This document shows, piece by piece, positions 1-8,801 of a stretch of DNA of 64,000 nucleotides; position 1 is the first letter of the stretch; the number at the start of each line of letters is the position of its first letter. Location of the stretch: positions 7,254,001 to 7,318,000 of the forward strand of contig NZ_CP119520.1 in NCBI RefSeq assembly GCF_029223865.1. The letters run 5' to 3'. Source of the stretch: Telluria mixta (GTDB lineage Bacteria; Pseudomonadota; Gammaproteobacteria; Burkholderiales; Burkholderiaceae_D). A model generated the notes under the pieces. It was not told where the DNA came from and made no database searches. It worked only from the letters and a program-made list of their open reading frames with translations. The position numbers and the translations under genes were made by a program.

Positions 1-131
1 ACCAGGCTGCGGTCCCGTTTATTCAGCGCGTCCCGTTCCCACACTTCGCCGAACAGCACGCGGTCCGAGAGATCGGCCAGCGCCGGAACGGCACCGAGGG
101 CGCGCCGGCCCAGGCCTGTCAGAGTCGTCAT
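1..131 (-). CDS. Carboxymuconolactone decarboxylase-like protein, N-terminal part (cut by window edge)
   Basis: Only the first 43 codons are in the window. The start ATG at 131 is preceded by a good AAGGAG site. The visible end, with VLFGEVWERDALNKRDRSLV, resembles the segment before the helical core of carboxymuconolactone decarboxylase (CMD/AhpD-like) proteins, where a released gene product is followed by a CxxC or acid-base site. That site lies outside the window, so decarboxylase versus alkylhydroperoxidase-like activity cannot be decided. It is transcribed away from the LysR gene at 226, so that regulator is the likely controller. Confidence 0.6.
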   Translation of the reverse strand, partial: MTTLTGLGRRALGAVPALADLSDRVLFGEVWERDALNKRDRSL

Positions 132-225
132 CGTCAGCTCCTTGGTTGGTTGACCACGCCATGATAGGAGCGCACGATGATTTAGAAAATCGAATATATT
201 TGAACTGATAATTCAAAAAATCGGG
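132..225. promoter_or_regulatory. Divergent promoter region with LysR-type dyad
   Basis: This AT-rich gap separates the leftward decarboxylase-like gene from the rightward LysR gene. It holds a perfect dyad, TTTGAA at 199-204 and TTCAAA at 212-217, seven bases apart. Dyads of this size in a divergent gap are usual LysR sites; binding by the adjacent regulator is inferred. Confidence 0.45.
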
Positions 226-1080
226 ATGATCATGCGTCGCACGAATTTCGACATGGATGCCCTGCGCAGTTTTTGCGAAGGCGTGGACCTCGGCAGTTTC
301 GCGAAGGCGGCCGACCGGCTGGGACGGTCGACGTCGGCCATCAGCATGCAGATGAAGAAGCTGGAGGGACAGGCCGGCACGGACCTGCTGCGCAAGTCGG
401 GGCGCGGCCTCGAGCTGACCGCGGCCGGCGAAACGCTGCTCGGCTACGCGCGCCGCATCCTCGACCTGAACGACGAGGCACGCACGGCACTGGCCGGGCT
501 GGAGCTCGAAGGCACCGTCAGGTTGGGACTGCAGGAAGATTTTGGAGAGCGGCTATTGTCGAACGTCCTCGGCCGCTTCACGCGCAGCCATCCGGACCTG
601 CAGATCGAGGCCGTCATCGCCCGCAACAGCGAACTCATCGCGCAACTGCAGGCCGGGAAGATCGATCTCGCGCTGGGCTGGCATACGGACGCGACGCTGC
701 CGTACGTGGATTTGCTGGGCGACTATCCCATGCGCTGGATCGGGTCGGCCACCCAAGACCCCGCTCGCGAGCCGGTGCGCCTCGTCGCGCTGCAGGCGCC
801 CTGCCTGATGCGCAAGGCGGCGACCGATGCGCTCGACCGGGCCGGCATTCCCTGGCGCGTCGTCTACACGAGCGCCAGCCTGGCGGGCATCTGGGCCGCG
901 GTCGCGGCGGGGCTCGGCGTGACGGTCCGGACCAACCTGGGGCTACCCGGCGACGTGCGCGTGCTCGACGGCTTGCCGGCGCTGCCGGGCATCCGGCTCG
1001 CGCTGTACAGCGGCGCGGCGACGCCCTCCCCGGCCTGCAAGCGCATGGCGGCGCTCATCAAGGAACACATCGTGGGCTAA
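226..1080 (+). CDS. LysR-family transcriptional regulator
   Basis: A 284-residue protein with the LysR plan: an N-terminal winged helix-turn-helix (about residues 5-65, including FAKAADRLGRSTSAISMQMK) and a C-terminal co-inducer domain shaped like a periplasmic binding protein. The normal length and intact HTH indicate a functional DNA-binding regulator. ATG codons at 226 and 232 are both possible starts. It is divergent from the decarboxylase-like gene, the usual layout for a LysR regulator and its target. The inducer is unknown. Confidence 0.9.
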   Translation: MIMRRTNFDMDALRSFCEGVDLGSFAKAADRLGRSTSAISMQMKKLEGQAGTDLLRKSGRGLELTAAGETLLGYARRILDLNDEARTALAGLELEGTVRLGLQEDFGERLLSNVLGRFTRSHPDLQIEAVIARNSELIAQLQAGKIDLALGWHTDATLPYVDLLGDYPMRWIGSATQDPAREPVRLVALQAPCLMRKAATDALDRAGIPWRVVYTSASLAGIWAAVAAGLGVTVRTNLGLPGDVRVLDGLPALPGIRLALYSGAATPSPACKRMAALIKEHIVG

Positions 1081-1086
1081 CGCCCG

Positions 1087-2211
1087 TTACACCATCTCCG
1101 CGAACCCGATCCGGTCCGTGGTCGCCGCGCGCGCCTCGTCCACGCCGACCACGTGCGCGGCCAGCAGCGCTTCCAGCACGCTGTTCATCGTGTGGCAGCC
1201 GGGCCCGCGCCCCGCGTTCATGTGCGCGCGGATGGCGCCCAGGTCGCCCTCCTCGATCATCGCCGCGACGGCCGGGTTGATGGTGAGACACTCCGTCGCC
1301 AGGTGATAGCGATTGCCCTGCTTCGACGGCAGCAACGCCTGGCACAGCACGCCGCGCAGCGCGTGTGCGAGGGCCTGGCCCTGGGCGTCCGAATTGCCCA
1401 GCAGGCGCAGCATCTTTTGCAGGCCCAGCTCCGTCGAGCGCGCGTGCAAGGTGGCCAGCACGAGCGGGCCGGACTCGGCCAGCGCCAGCGCTTCCTGCGC
1501 GGTCTGGGCGTCGCGGATCTCGCCGATGACGATCACGTCCGGACGCTCGCGCAGCGCGTCCAGCGCGCCGAGGTAATAGCTTTCGACGTCGCCATCGATA
1601 CCCACCTCGCGCTGCGTGATGATGCATTTGCGCTGCGGGATCAGGGTCTCGACCGGGTCTTCGATGGTGATGATGTGGCCCGAGCGCTGTTTGTTGATCT
1701 CGTCGAGCATGGACGCGATCGTCGTCGACTTGCCCTGGCACGTGTCGCCGATGATCAGCACGAGGCCACTGGTCAGGCGCGCGAATTCGCGCTCGTCGGC
1801 GTGCAGGCCGAGGGTGTCCAGCGCCAGCGGTTCCTTCGGGAAGCGGCGGATCACGCAGCCCAGGCGCTTCTTGCCCTGGAAGCTGAAGCAGTTGGCGCGG
1901 ATGCGCGCCGTGTGCAGGTCGATCGAGCGGTCGAAGGCGCGGTCGACGATGCGCTCGGCCCAGTTCGGCTCGATGACGTCGAAGAACTCTTCCAGCTCTT
2001 CCTTCGTGATGGGCGAGTCCGTCACCGCGACGAGGCCCTTCGGCTGGCGCAGCATCAGCGGACTGTTCTGGTGAATGATGATGTCGGAAAACACCAGCTT
2101 CGAATTCAGCAGGTGCAATATCTGCTCGACCAGGGTGCCGAACACCGGATGGTCTTCGTTTTCGATATACGACAGGGTGGGAATCTGCGAGGACTGGTGG
2201 TATTCCATCAT
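1087..2211 (-). CDS. PilT/PilU-like type IV pilus or type II secretion family ATPase
   Basis: A 374-residue protein resembling the PilT/PilU retraction ATPases: an N-terminal domain, then a P-loop with GDTCQGKSTT near residue 155, a Walker B-like VIVIGEIRD, an Asp-box-like IITIEDPVE and the His-containing ATLHARS. The P-loop differs from the usual GPTGSGKSTT, having Asp and Cys-Gln in place of Pro and Gly-Ser; the Lys and Ser needed for nucleotide binding remain. No other pilus gene is nearby, so it is an orphan. ATG codons at 2211 and 2208 are both possible starts. It ends convergently with the LysR gene, six bases away. Confidence 0.8.
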   Translation of the reverse strand: MMEYHQSSQIPTLSYIENEDHPVFGTLVEQILHLLNSKLVFSDIIIHQNSPLMLRQPKGLVAVTDSPITKEELEEFFDVIEPNWAERIVDRAFDRSIDLHTARIRANCFSFQGKKRLGCVIRRFPKEPLALDTLGLHADEREFARLTSGLVLIIGDTCQGKSTTIASMLDEINKQRSGHIITIEDPVETLIPQRKCIITQREVGIDGDVESYYLGALDALRERPDVIVIGEIRDAQTAQEALALAESGPLVLATLHARSTELGLQKMLRLLGNSDAQGQALAHALRGVLCQALLPSKQGNRYHLATECLTINPAVAAMIEEGDLGAIRAHMNAGRGPGCHTMNSVLEALLAAHVVGVDEARAATTDRIGFAEMV

Positions 2212-2347
2212 GCTTCGACGTGTTCAAACAGGCTCGGCTGAGCGATTCATTCATTATAAAACCGGCATCCTGTCAAAATTCCAACTGGAAAGATATTTTT
2301 TCTAACACCAAGCTTCGACCGTGCCTTGGCCGCCACATCGCATCAAC

Positions 2348-2362
2348 TGTTAGCGCTATACA
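2348..2362. promoter_or_regulatory. Putative LacI/XylR-type operator upstream of the GH3 gene
   Basis: TGTTAGCGCTATACA lies 44 bases before the GH3 start. Its centre, TTAGCGCTA, matches the palindromic boxes bound by LacI-family sugar regulators, for example the xyl boxes of Xanthomonas and Caulobacter. The right arm deviates. No LacI gene is in the window. Confidence 0.45.
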
Positions 2363-2405
2363 TTTTCGTGTTAGCATCTTTGAAAATTTATAACAGGAGA
2401 CTACG

Positions 2406-5003
2406 ATGACTCGCCACATCCCCTTTCCGCTTGCACCGCTGGCACTCGCCGCCCTCTTCGCCACCGCACCCGCGCTGGCCCAGCAGGATCCGGCAGCCCG
2501 CGCCGCCAACCTCGTCGCCCAGATGACGCTCGAGGAAAAGGCCGCGCAACTGGGCAACGACGCACCCGCGATCCCGCGCCTGAAGATCCCGAAATACAAC
2601 TGGTGGAACGAAGGCCTGCACGGCGTCGCGCGGGCCGGTTACGCGACCGTGTTCCCGCAGGCCGTCGGCATGGCCGCGACGTGGGACGAGGCGCTGATGC
2701 ACGACGTGGGCGACGTCATCGCGACGGAATTCCGCGCCAAGTATCTCGCCACGCGCGCGCCCGACGGCGGCACGGACTGGTACCGCGGCCTCACCGTGTG
2801 GTCGCCCAACATCAACATCTTCCGCGACCCGCGCTGGGGCCGCGGCCAGGAAACCTATGGCGAAGACCCGCACCTGACGTCACGCATCGCCATCAACTTC
2901 ATCCACGGCCTGCAGGGCGACGACGCCGCTTCGTACAAGACGATCGCCACCGCAAAACACTTCGCCGTGCACAGCGGCCCCGAATCGAACCGCCACCGTG
3001 AGGACGTCCACCCGTCGCCGCACGACCTCGAGGACACGTATCTGCCGGCGTTCCGCGCCACCGTCACGGAAGGTAAAGTCGCTTCCGTCATGTGCGCCTA
3101 CAACGCCGTCAACGGCATCCCCGCGTGCGCCAGCGACGACCTGATGGAGCAGCACCTGCGCCGCGCCTGGGGTTTCAAGGGCTTCGTCGTGTCGGACTGC
3201 GGCGCCGCCGCCAACATCTACCGCGACGACAGCCTGCATTACACGAAGACGCCCGAGCAGGCCGTGGCCGCGTCGTTCAGCGCCGGCATGGACCTGATCT
3301 GCGGCGACTACCGCAACAAGATGACGACGGAGGCCGGTCCCATCGTCAACGCCGTGCGCCAGGGAGAATTGAAGGAAGCCGTCGTCGACCGCGCGCTCGT
3401 GCGCCTGTTCGAATACCGCATCCGCCTCGGCCTCCTCGACCCGAATCCGCCGCAGGCGTACGCCGCCATCAAGCCGACCGACAACGACACCCCGGCGCAC
3501 CGCGCCGTCGCGCTGAAGGCGGCCCAGGAAGCGATGGTGCTGCTGAAGAACGACGGCCTGCTGCCGTTGAAAAAGACGCCGAAGACCATCGCCGTCATCG
3601 GCCCGAACGCGGACAGCGAGGATGCGCTGGTCGGCAACTACAACGGCCAGCCGTCGCATCCGGTCACGGTGCTGGCCGGTATCCGCGCCCGCTTCCCGGA
3701 CGCGAAGGTCGTGTACGCGCCGGGCACGGGCCTCGTCGGCCCGGCTGAGCCGCCCGTGCCGGATGCGAACCTGTGCGTGGACGCCGCGTGCCGCACGCCG
3801 GGCCTGAAGGCCGAGCATTTCGATGGCCCGGACCTGGCCGGCACGGCGCAGAGTGCCGTCGAAAAGAACGCCCGCGCCGCGTGGCAGGAAGGCGGCCACA
3901 ATGCGTCCGCGCGCTGGACCGGCTATCTGAAAGCGCCCCGCACGGGCGACTACAGCCTGCGCTACCTGAGCAACGCCGGCTACCGCATCTGGATCGACGG
4001 CAAGCAGGTCGTCGATGCGTGGGACGTCACGGACTCGCCGTCGATCGAGTCGGGCAAGGCGAAGCTGCAGGCAGGTAAAACGTATCCGATCCGGATCGAG
4101 GCCGTGCAGCGCGGCGCCCGCGGCGACCAGAAACTCCTGTGGAGCACGCCGATCGATGGCGGCAAGGAAGCCGTCGACCTGGCGCGCCGCGCGGACCTCG
4201 TCGTGTTCGTGGCTGGTCTGTCCGCCAACCTGGAAGGCGAAGAACTGAAACTGCAGGTGCCTGGCTTCAATGGCGGGGACCGCACGAGCCTCGACCTCCC
4301 CGCGCCGCAGGAGCGCCTGCTCGAACAGGTCGTCGGCACCGGCAAGCCGACCGTGCTCGTGCTGATGAGCGGCAGCGCGCTGTCCGTCAACTGGGCGCAC
4401 AAGCACGTGCCGGCGATCGTCCAGGCCTGGTATCCGGGCGGTGAAGGCGGCCACGCCGTGGCAGGCCTGATCGCGGGCGACTACAGCCCGGCGGGCCGCC
4501 TGCCCGTCACGTTCTACCGCGGCGTGGAGGGTCTGCCGGCGTTCACCGACTACCGCATGGACGGCCGCACCTACCGCTATTTCAAGGGCGACGTCCTGTA
4601 CCCGTTCGGCCACGGCCTGTCGTACACGACGTTCCGCTACGGGACGCCGGCACTGTCGGCACCGTCCGTCGCGGCGGGCAGCCCGGTGAATGTCGACGTC
4701 GAGGTGGCCAACACGGGCAAGCGCGACGGCGACGAAGTCGTCCAGCTGTACGTGGCCAAGCCGGGCGACGGCGCCAACCCGACCCTGGCGGGCTTCCGCC
4801 GCATCCACCTGAAGGCGGGCGAGCGCAAGCGCGTCACGCTGGCGCTGGATGCGCGCGCCCTGTCGCAGGTCGACGCGGCCGGCGCGCGCAAGGTCGTGCC
4901 GGGCGCGTACACGGTCTACGTGGGCGGCGGCCAGCCGGCGCATGCGCAGACGGTCAAGGCGGCGCTGGCGGTGACCGGGGCGGCGTCGAACCTGCCGAAG
5001 TAA
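2406..5003 (+). CDS. Periplasmic GH3 beta-xylosidase/beta-glucosidase with PA14 domain
   Basis: An 865-residue secreted enzyme. A signal peptide ends near ALAQQ. The GH3 barrel carries KHFAVHSGPE, typical of GH3 beta-xylosidases, and the nucleophile Asp264 in VVSDCGAA. The second GH3 domain is interrupted by a PA14 carbohydrate-binding domain at about residues 461-580 (ARWTGYLKAPRTGDYSLRYL), and a fibronectin-III-like domain follows (about 750-850). It would remove terminal xylose or glucose from oligosaccharides in the periplasm. The start is set by an AGGAG site just before the ATG. Beta-xylosidase is preferred over beta-glucosidase from the motif, but the substrate is not proven. Confidence 0.88.
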   Translation: MTRHIPFPLAPLALAALFATAPALAQQDPAARAANLVAQMTLEEKAAQLGNDAPAIPRLKIPKYNWWNEGLHGVARAGYATVFPQAVGMAATWDEALMHDVGDVIATEFRAKYLATRAPDGGTDWYRGLTVWSPNINIFRDPRWGRGQETYGEDPHLTSRIAINFIHGLQGDDAASYKTIATAKHFAVHSGPESNRHREDVHPSPHDLEDTYLPAFRATVTEGKVASVMCAYNAVNGIPACASDDLMEQHLRRAWGFKGFVVSDCGAAANIYRDDSLHYTKTPEQAVAASFSAGMDLICGDYRNKMTTEAGPIVNAVRQGELKEAVVDRALVRLFEYRIRLGLLDPNPPQAYAAIKPTDNDTPAHRAVALKAAQEAMVLLKNDGLLPLKKTPKTIAVIGPNADSEDALVGNYNGQPSHPVTVLAGIRARFPDAKVVYAPGTGLVGPAEPPVPDANLCVDAACRTPGLKAEHFDGPDLAGTAQSAVEKNARAAWQEGGHNASARWTGYLKAPRTGDYSLRYLSNAGYRIWIDGKQVVDAWDVTDSPSIESGKAKLQAGKTYPIRIEAVQRGARGDQKLLWSTPIDGGKEAVDLARRADLVVFVAGLSANLEGEELKLQVPGFNGGDRTSLDLPAPQERLLEQVVGTGKPTVLVLMSGSALSVNWAHKHVPAIVQAWYPGGEGGHAVAGLIAGDYSPAGRLPVTFYRGVEGLPAFTDYRMDGRTYRYFKGDVLYPFGHGLSYTTFRYGTPALSAPSVAAGSPVNVDVEVANTGKRDGDEVVQLYVAKPGDGANPTLAGFRRIHLKAGERKRVTLALDARALSQVDAAGARKVVPGAYTVYVGGGQPAHAQTVKAALAVTGAASNLPK

Positions 5004-5027
5004 GCTTTGGCACGTTACCGAGAGACC

Positions 5028-5113
5028 GTCATCCCCGCGCAGGCGGGGATCCAATTTTGCATCAGCAGCCGAAACGCATGCAGAACTTGGGTCCCCGCCT
5101 CCGCGGGGACGAC
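5028..5113. repeat. Inverted pair of GTC(A/G)TCCCCGC-type palindromic repeats
   Basis: Two 27-base units, 5028-5054 and 5087-5113, are inverted copies of each other with three or so differences; each is itself a hairpin (CCCCGC..GCGGGG). The pair lies just after the GH3 stop and can fold into a long stem. This matches the widespread GTCATCCCCGCG extragenic repeat type and may also act as a transcription terminator. Confidence 0.75.
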
Positions 5114-5253
5114 GTGATACGTGCGCGTTTCAGCCCGCGTGCGTGCATTCCGCTCCGGTTTTCATGCGTTTTGTCGCAAACCGGTACCCCGCCCGCCGGC
5201 TCCCGCATACGATGTGCACATCGACACCATCCATGCACACCAGGGAGAACATC

Positions 5254-6024
5254 ATGACGAACAATAAGACCCGCCGTTTCCTGCTCGCAGCCTGCGCCCT
5301 CGCCTGCATCGCCCTCGCACCGCAGGCCCAAGCCGGTGACTGGCCCTGGAGCAAGAGCGAACAGGTGCAAGGCAGCGGCCGCGTGCAAAGCCAGGCACGC
5401 GACGTCGCCCACTTCAGCGGTCTCGCCTTGTCCCTGCAGGGCAACGTCGAAATCCGGAGCGGCAGCGGCCGCGAAGGCGTGACGGTCGAGGCGGACGACA
5501 ACCTGCTGCCGCTGATCGAAACCGTCGTCGAAGACGGCACCCTGAAGATCCGCGCCAAGCGCAACACGAACCTGCGCACCCGCAACCTGAAGGTCGTCGT
5601 GCAGGCGCGCGACATCGACCGCCTGGCGCTGGGCGGCTCCGGCAACATCGACGCCGACGTCGTCCGCGGCAGCCGCGTGCGCTTCGACGTGGGCGGCTCG
5701 GGTTCCATCAAGGTCCGCAAGCTCGAAGGCGAATCCGTCAACGTCGCCCTCGGCGGCAGCGGCAACCTGCAAGTCGAGGACGGCACGGCGCGCAGTACGT
5801 CGATCTCGATCGGCGGCTCCGGCACCGTCGACATGGGCCATGTGCGCACCGAGAACGCCAGCGTCACCGTGGCCGGCTCCGGCGACGCCACGCTGTGGGT
5901 GCGCGACAGCCTGAGCCTCACTGTCGCCGGTTCCGGCGACGTCAATTACTACGGCGATCCGCAGGTCACGCGCTCGGTGGTCGGCTCGGGCAACGTGAAA
6001 CGCCTGGGCGCCTCGCCGAAGTGA
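5254..6024 (+). CDS. Exported DUF2807 (head-GIN) beta-helix-like protein
   Basis: A 256-residue protein with a clear signal peptide (MTNNKTRRFLLAACALACIA, cleavage near AQAGD) and repeated glycine-rich turns such as GGSGNIDADV, GGSGSIKV, GGSGNLQV, GGSGTVDM and AGSGDATL, spaced about 20 residues apart. This regular pattern is the DUF2807/head-GIN fold, a right-handed beta-helix of unknown function in the cell envelope. The start at 5254 is chosen for its AGGGAG site and signal peptide; longer in-frame starts upstream lack both. It stands alone between the repeat pair and the copper operon. Confidence 0.82.
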   Translation: MTNNKTRRFLLAACALACIALAPQAQAGDWPWSKSEQVQGSGRVQSQARDVAHFSGLALSLQGNVEIRSGSGREGVTVEADDNLLPLIETVVEDGTLKIRAKRNTNLRTRNLKVVVQARDIDRLALGGSGNIDADVVRGSRVRFDVGGSGSIKVRKLEGESVNVALGGSGNLQVEDGTARSTSISIGGSGTVDMGHVRTENASVTVAGSGDATLWVRDSLSLTVAGSGDVNYYGDPQVTRSVVGSGNVKRLGASPK

Positions 6025-6058
6025 GGGTTCGGTGGGCACGTGGTGCCCACCTTCTGCC

Positions 6059-8341
6059 TCACAAATCCCACCGCACCTCGGCCACGACGGTCCGCTGCGT
6101 GTACGGGTGAAACGCCCAGTAGGTGCGGTCGCCCAGGTTGTCCACCCCGACCGCCGCGCTCCAGTGGCGGTCGAACCGGTAGCGCACCCGCGCATCGAAC
6201 ACGAGGTAGTCCGACACCCCCATGTACGCGTCGCCATTCGGGTCGCTGTTGTCCAGCGTCCCGTACTGGCGGCCGCTGTAGCGCCCACCCAGGGTCGCGG
6301 TCCAATGGTCGTTCGCCTTCCACGTCGCCAGCATCGTCGCGCGCCAGCGCGGCACCCGCGGCTGCCATTTGCCCACGCTGGCGGGGAACCCGGCATTCTC
6401 GGCGATGATGGAATCGGCGTACGTGAGGCTGCCCGTCAGGTCGAGTCCCTTCACCCCGACGTCGTCCGCCTGCGCAGAAGCTTCGAGACCATTTGTGCGG
6501 ATGCGGCCCACGTTCTGCACCGTGTTCACCGTCGTGCCGGCGGCGACGAGCAGCGGCTGCGAGTACAGCGCGTCGCGCGTCGTTTCGCGGAACAGCGTCA
6601 CGCGCAGCGAACCCTTGTCGTGCAGCGTTTCGGCCGACAGCTCGCTCGTCCACGATTTTTCCGCCTTGAGGTTCGGGTTGCTGTTGACGATGGCGTTGTC
6701 GACGATGGAACCCTGGAACAGCTCGGCCGCCGTCGGGTTGCGCACGGCGCGGCCCGTCGACGCCTTCAAGGTCCAGTCGGGATGCACGCGCCACGACAGC
6801 GCGGCCTTCGGCGACCACGCCGTCTCGCTCCGTGACGGGAACGCCAGCGGCGCCGCCAGCACGGCGTTCGACAATTCTCCGCCGTACGCGCGCCACCGTT
6901 CGAAGCGGGCGCCGACCGTCACACGCCAGGCGTCGCCAATGCGCCAGTTGTCCTGCGCATACAGGCTCTCCAGCCACGTGTTGCCGTTGAAGACCGAGAC
7001 CTGCCGGCCGTCGCCCGCGTGCAGCCAGTCTGCCGTACTGCCGAACACGCGGGTGCGCAACCGCGCGTGGTCCGACTGCAGCCCGAATTCGACCGTGTGG
7101 GCTTCCGGCCGCCAGATGCCCTTCAATGCGAACGTGTTCCAGCCGCTGCCGTGCATGTCCGTGACCTGGCCCGCGCCGTTCGTGTCGGCATCGGGCACCA
7201 GCACGGTCGGCGTGCGCACGAGATCGCGCGCATAGTCGTAGAGACTCGCGGCGATCTCCCAGTCGAACGCGTCGCGGCTGTGCTTCTTCAGCGACAGCCC
7301 GTGCATCGCGTGTTCCAGCGTGCCGCGGCTGGGCGCGAAATCGGAGGCGCGGATGTCGTACGTGCGGCCGTCGATGTTCACGCGAGGCGCGGTGACGACC
7401 GGGTTGCCGGCCGCATCGCGCAGGTACGATTCGGCCACGCGTTTCGCCTCGTTGCGCCACCAGCCGAACGTGTAGCTGGCGCGCAGCTGCGGCGTGATGT
7501 CCCACGCGAGCTTGAGTTTCGCGTGGTCCTGCACGGTGTGCGTCTGGCTCGTCGCGCCGATCAGCCACCAGTCCCTGTTCGACGGATTGCGGCCGGCCAC
7601 GGCGCCCGTCACGGGCACGCCGCCGCCCGCAGTGCTCCCACCTTGCACGCCGGTCGACAAAAGTTTGTTCGCGAACCCGATGGGCTGCGCATCGCTGTCG
7701 AGCCGCGACACGTCGATCCAGTACGACCACGCGCCGCTGCGGTCGCCCAGCGAGGCGCTGCCCTGCCAGCCGTTGTAGCGATCATCGGTGCGGTACAGGT
7801 TGAAATCTTGCGCGTAGCCGGACAGCTTGACGTGGGCTTCGCGCTTCACCGGCATGCGGGTCTGGAAGTCGACGACGGCGCCGACGGCATTGCCCGGATA
7901 CGCGGCCGCGAACGGGCCGTACAGCACGTCGACGCGCTCGATCTCTTCCGGCGTGACGAGGCCCCAGCGCGGCGTGTACGTGGCGCCGTTGCCGAGCAGG
8001 TTGGACAAAAGGATCCCATCCGCGTACACGAGCGAGCGCGCGCTGTTGCCCGTGCCGGACGCGCGGCTCGCGAGCACGGCGTGGTCGTAGTCGCCCGTGT
8101 AGCGCTTGCGCACGTTCAGGCTGGGCAGGTATTTGAGCGCGTCCTCGCTGTCCACGGCGTTGATCCGGTCCTCGACCTGGGCGCCCGTGATGCCTTCGAT
8201 CGTCGTCGGAATCTGTGCGGGCAGCGACGTGGGGCGGCCGCCCGTGATGACCACGGTTTCCAGGTGCGTGTCGTCGGCATGGACGTGCGCAGCCACGCAC
8301 GCCAGTGCGGCGAGCGCGAGGCGATGATGTTGGAATCGCAT
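6059..8341 (-). CDS. TonB-dependent receptor, probably for copper
   Basis: A 760-residue outer-membrane receptor. After a signal peptide (cleavage near VHADD) it has a plug domain with LETVVITGGRP, DALKYLPSLNVRK and VDVLYGPFAAAYPGNAVGAV, then a long beta-barrel ending in the aromatic-rich VVAEVRWDL typical of outer-membrane proteins. It is the last gene of a reverse-strand operon after DUF2946, PCu(A)C and YcnI-like genes, all linked to copper, so copper or a copper complex is the likely cargo. The start at 8341 lies eight bases from the preceding stop; a longer frame upstream is only an artefact of the YcnI gene. Confidence 0.85.
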   Translation of the reverse strand: MRFQHHRLALAALACVAAHVHADDTHLETVVITGGRPTSLPAQIPTTIEGITGAQVEDRINAVDSEDALKYLPSLNVRKRYTGDYDHAVLASRASGTGNSARSLVYADGILLSNLLGNGATYTPRWGLVTPEEIERVDVLYGPFAAAYPGNAVGAVVDFQTRMPVKREAHVKLSGYAQDFNLYRTDDRYNGWQGSASLGDRSGAWSYWIDVSRLDSDAQPIGFANKLLSTGVQGGSTAGGGVPVTGAVAGRNPSNRDWWLIGATSQTHTVQDHAKLKLAWDITPQLRASYTFGWWRNEAKRVAESYLRDAAGNPVVTAPRVNIDGRTYDIRASDFAPSRGTLEHAMHGLSLKKHSRDAFDWEIAASLYDYARDLVRTPTVLVPDADTNGAGQVTDMHGSGWNTFALKGIWRPEAHTVEFGLQSDHARLRTRVFGSTADWLHAGDGRQVSVFNGNTWLESLYAQDNWRIGDAWRVTVGARFERWRAYGGELSNAVLAAPLAFPSRSETAWSPKAALSWRVHPDWTLKASTGRAVRNPTAAELFQGSIVDNAIVNSNPNLKAEKSWTSELSAETLHDKGSLRVTLFRETTRDALYSQPLLVAAGTTVNTVQNVGRIRTNGLEASAQADDVGVKGLDLTGSLTYADSIIAENAGFPASVGKWQPRVPRWRATMLATWKANDHWTATLGGRYSGRQYGTLDNSDPNGDAYMGVSDYLVFDARVRYRFDRHWSAAVGVDNLGDRTYWAFHPYTQRTVVAEVRWDL

Positions 8342-8348
8342 GGGCACC

Positions 8349-8789
8349 TCAGTGATGGTGCATGGGCATCGCGGCGGGCGTGACTTCCAGCCCCGGCGCG
8401 GGCGTCTTCGATTCGGGTGTCGTGTCGGCCCAGTCCATGCGCCCCTTCTCGCATTGCTGGCCGACCTTGAACACCAGGCGGCCCGGCGCGTCCGGCAACT
8501 TCGCCTGCAGCGTGAACTCGTCGTAGTACGCGTCCGGCAGCGGCCCGCCGCGCCAGCTGATCTCATGCGGGGCCAGCGCAATGGTCCAGCCCGGCTTGGG
8601 CATCGGCTTCGCCGTCACGCCTTCCGGCCACTGCACCGTGATGCCGGTCGTGGCGCTGCCGGCGCAGCCGTGACCGACCTTGAACACGAGGGTCTGATAC
8701 GCGCCGGCCGGCGCGCTGGCCGGGGCGATGGTGATATGGGCGTGCGCCAGCGGCGCCGCGAGCAAGGCGGCGATCCAGAATGCTTTCAT
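8349..8789 (-). CDS. YcnI-like (DUF1775) periplasmic copper-binding protein
   Basis: A 146-residue exported protein. The signal peptide ends at AHA, leaving mature N-terminal HITIAPASAPAGAYQ; in the YcnI family this first histidine forms part of the copper site. The conserved LVFKVGHGC near the start and the later tryptophans (QWPEGV, PGWTIAL, ISWRGG) fit the family. The C-terminus ends MPMHHH, an extra possible metal ligand. It lies between the PCu(A)C chaperone and the TonB receptor genes and probably passes or buffers copper. The ATG at 8789 is preceded by GGAG. Confidence 0.85.
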   Translation of the reverse strand: MKAFWIAALLAAPLAHAHITIAPASAPAGAYQTLVFKVGHGCAGSATTGITVQWPEGVTAKPMPKPGWTIALAPHEISWRGGPLPDAYYDEFTLQAKLPDAPGRLVFKVGQQCEKGRMDWADTTPESKTPAPGLEVTPAAMPMHHH

Positions 8790-8801
8790 CACAGGCTCCC
8801 G

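Noticed and set aside
2880..5054. A long minus-strand frame across the GH3 gene
   Set aside because: High-GC codon bias makes such antisense frames. No family motif was seen.
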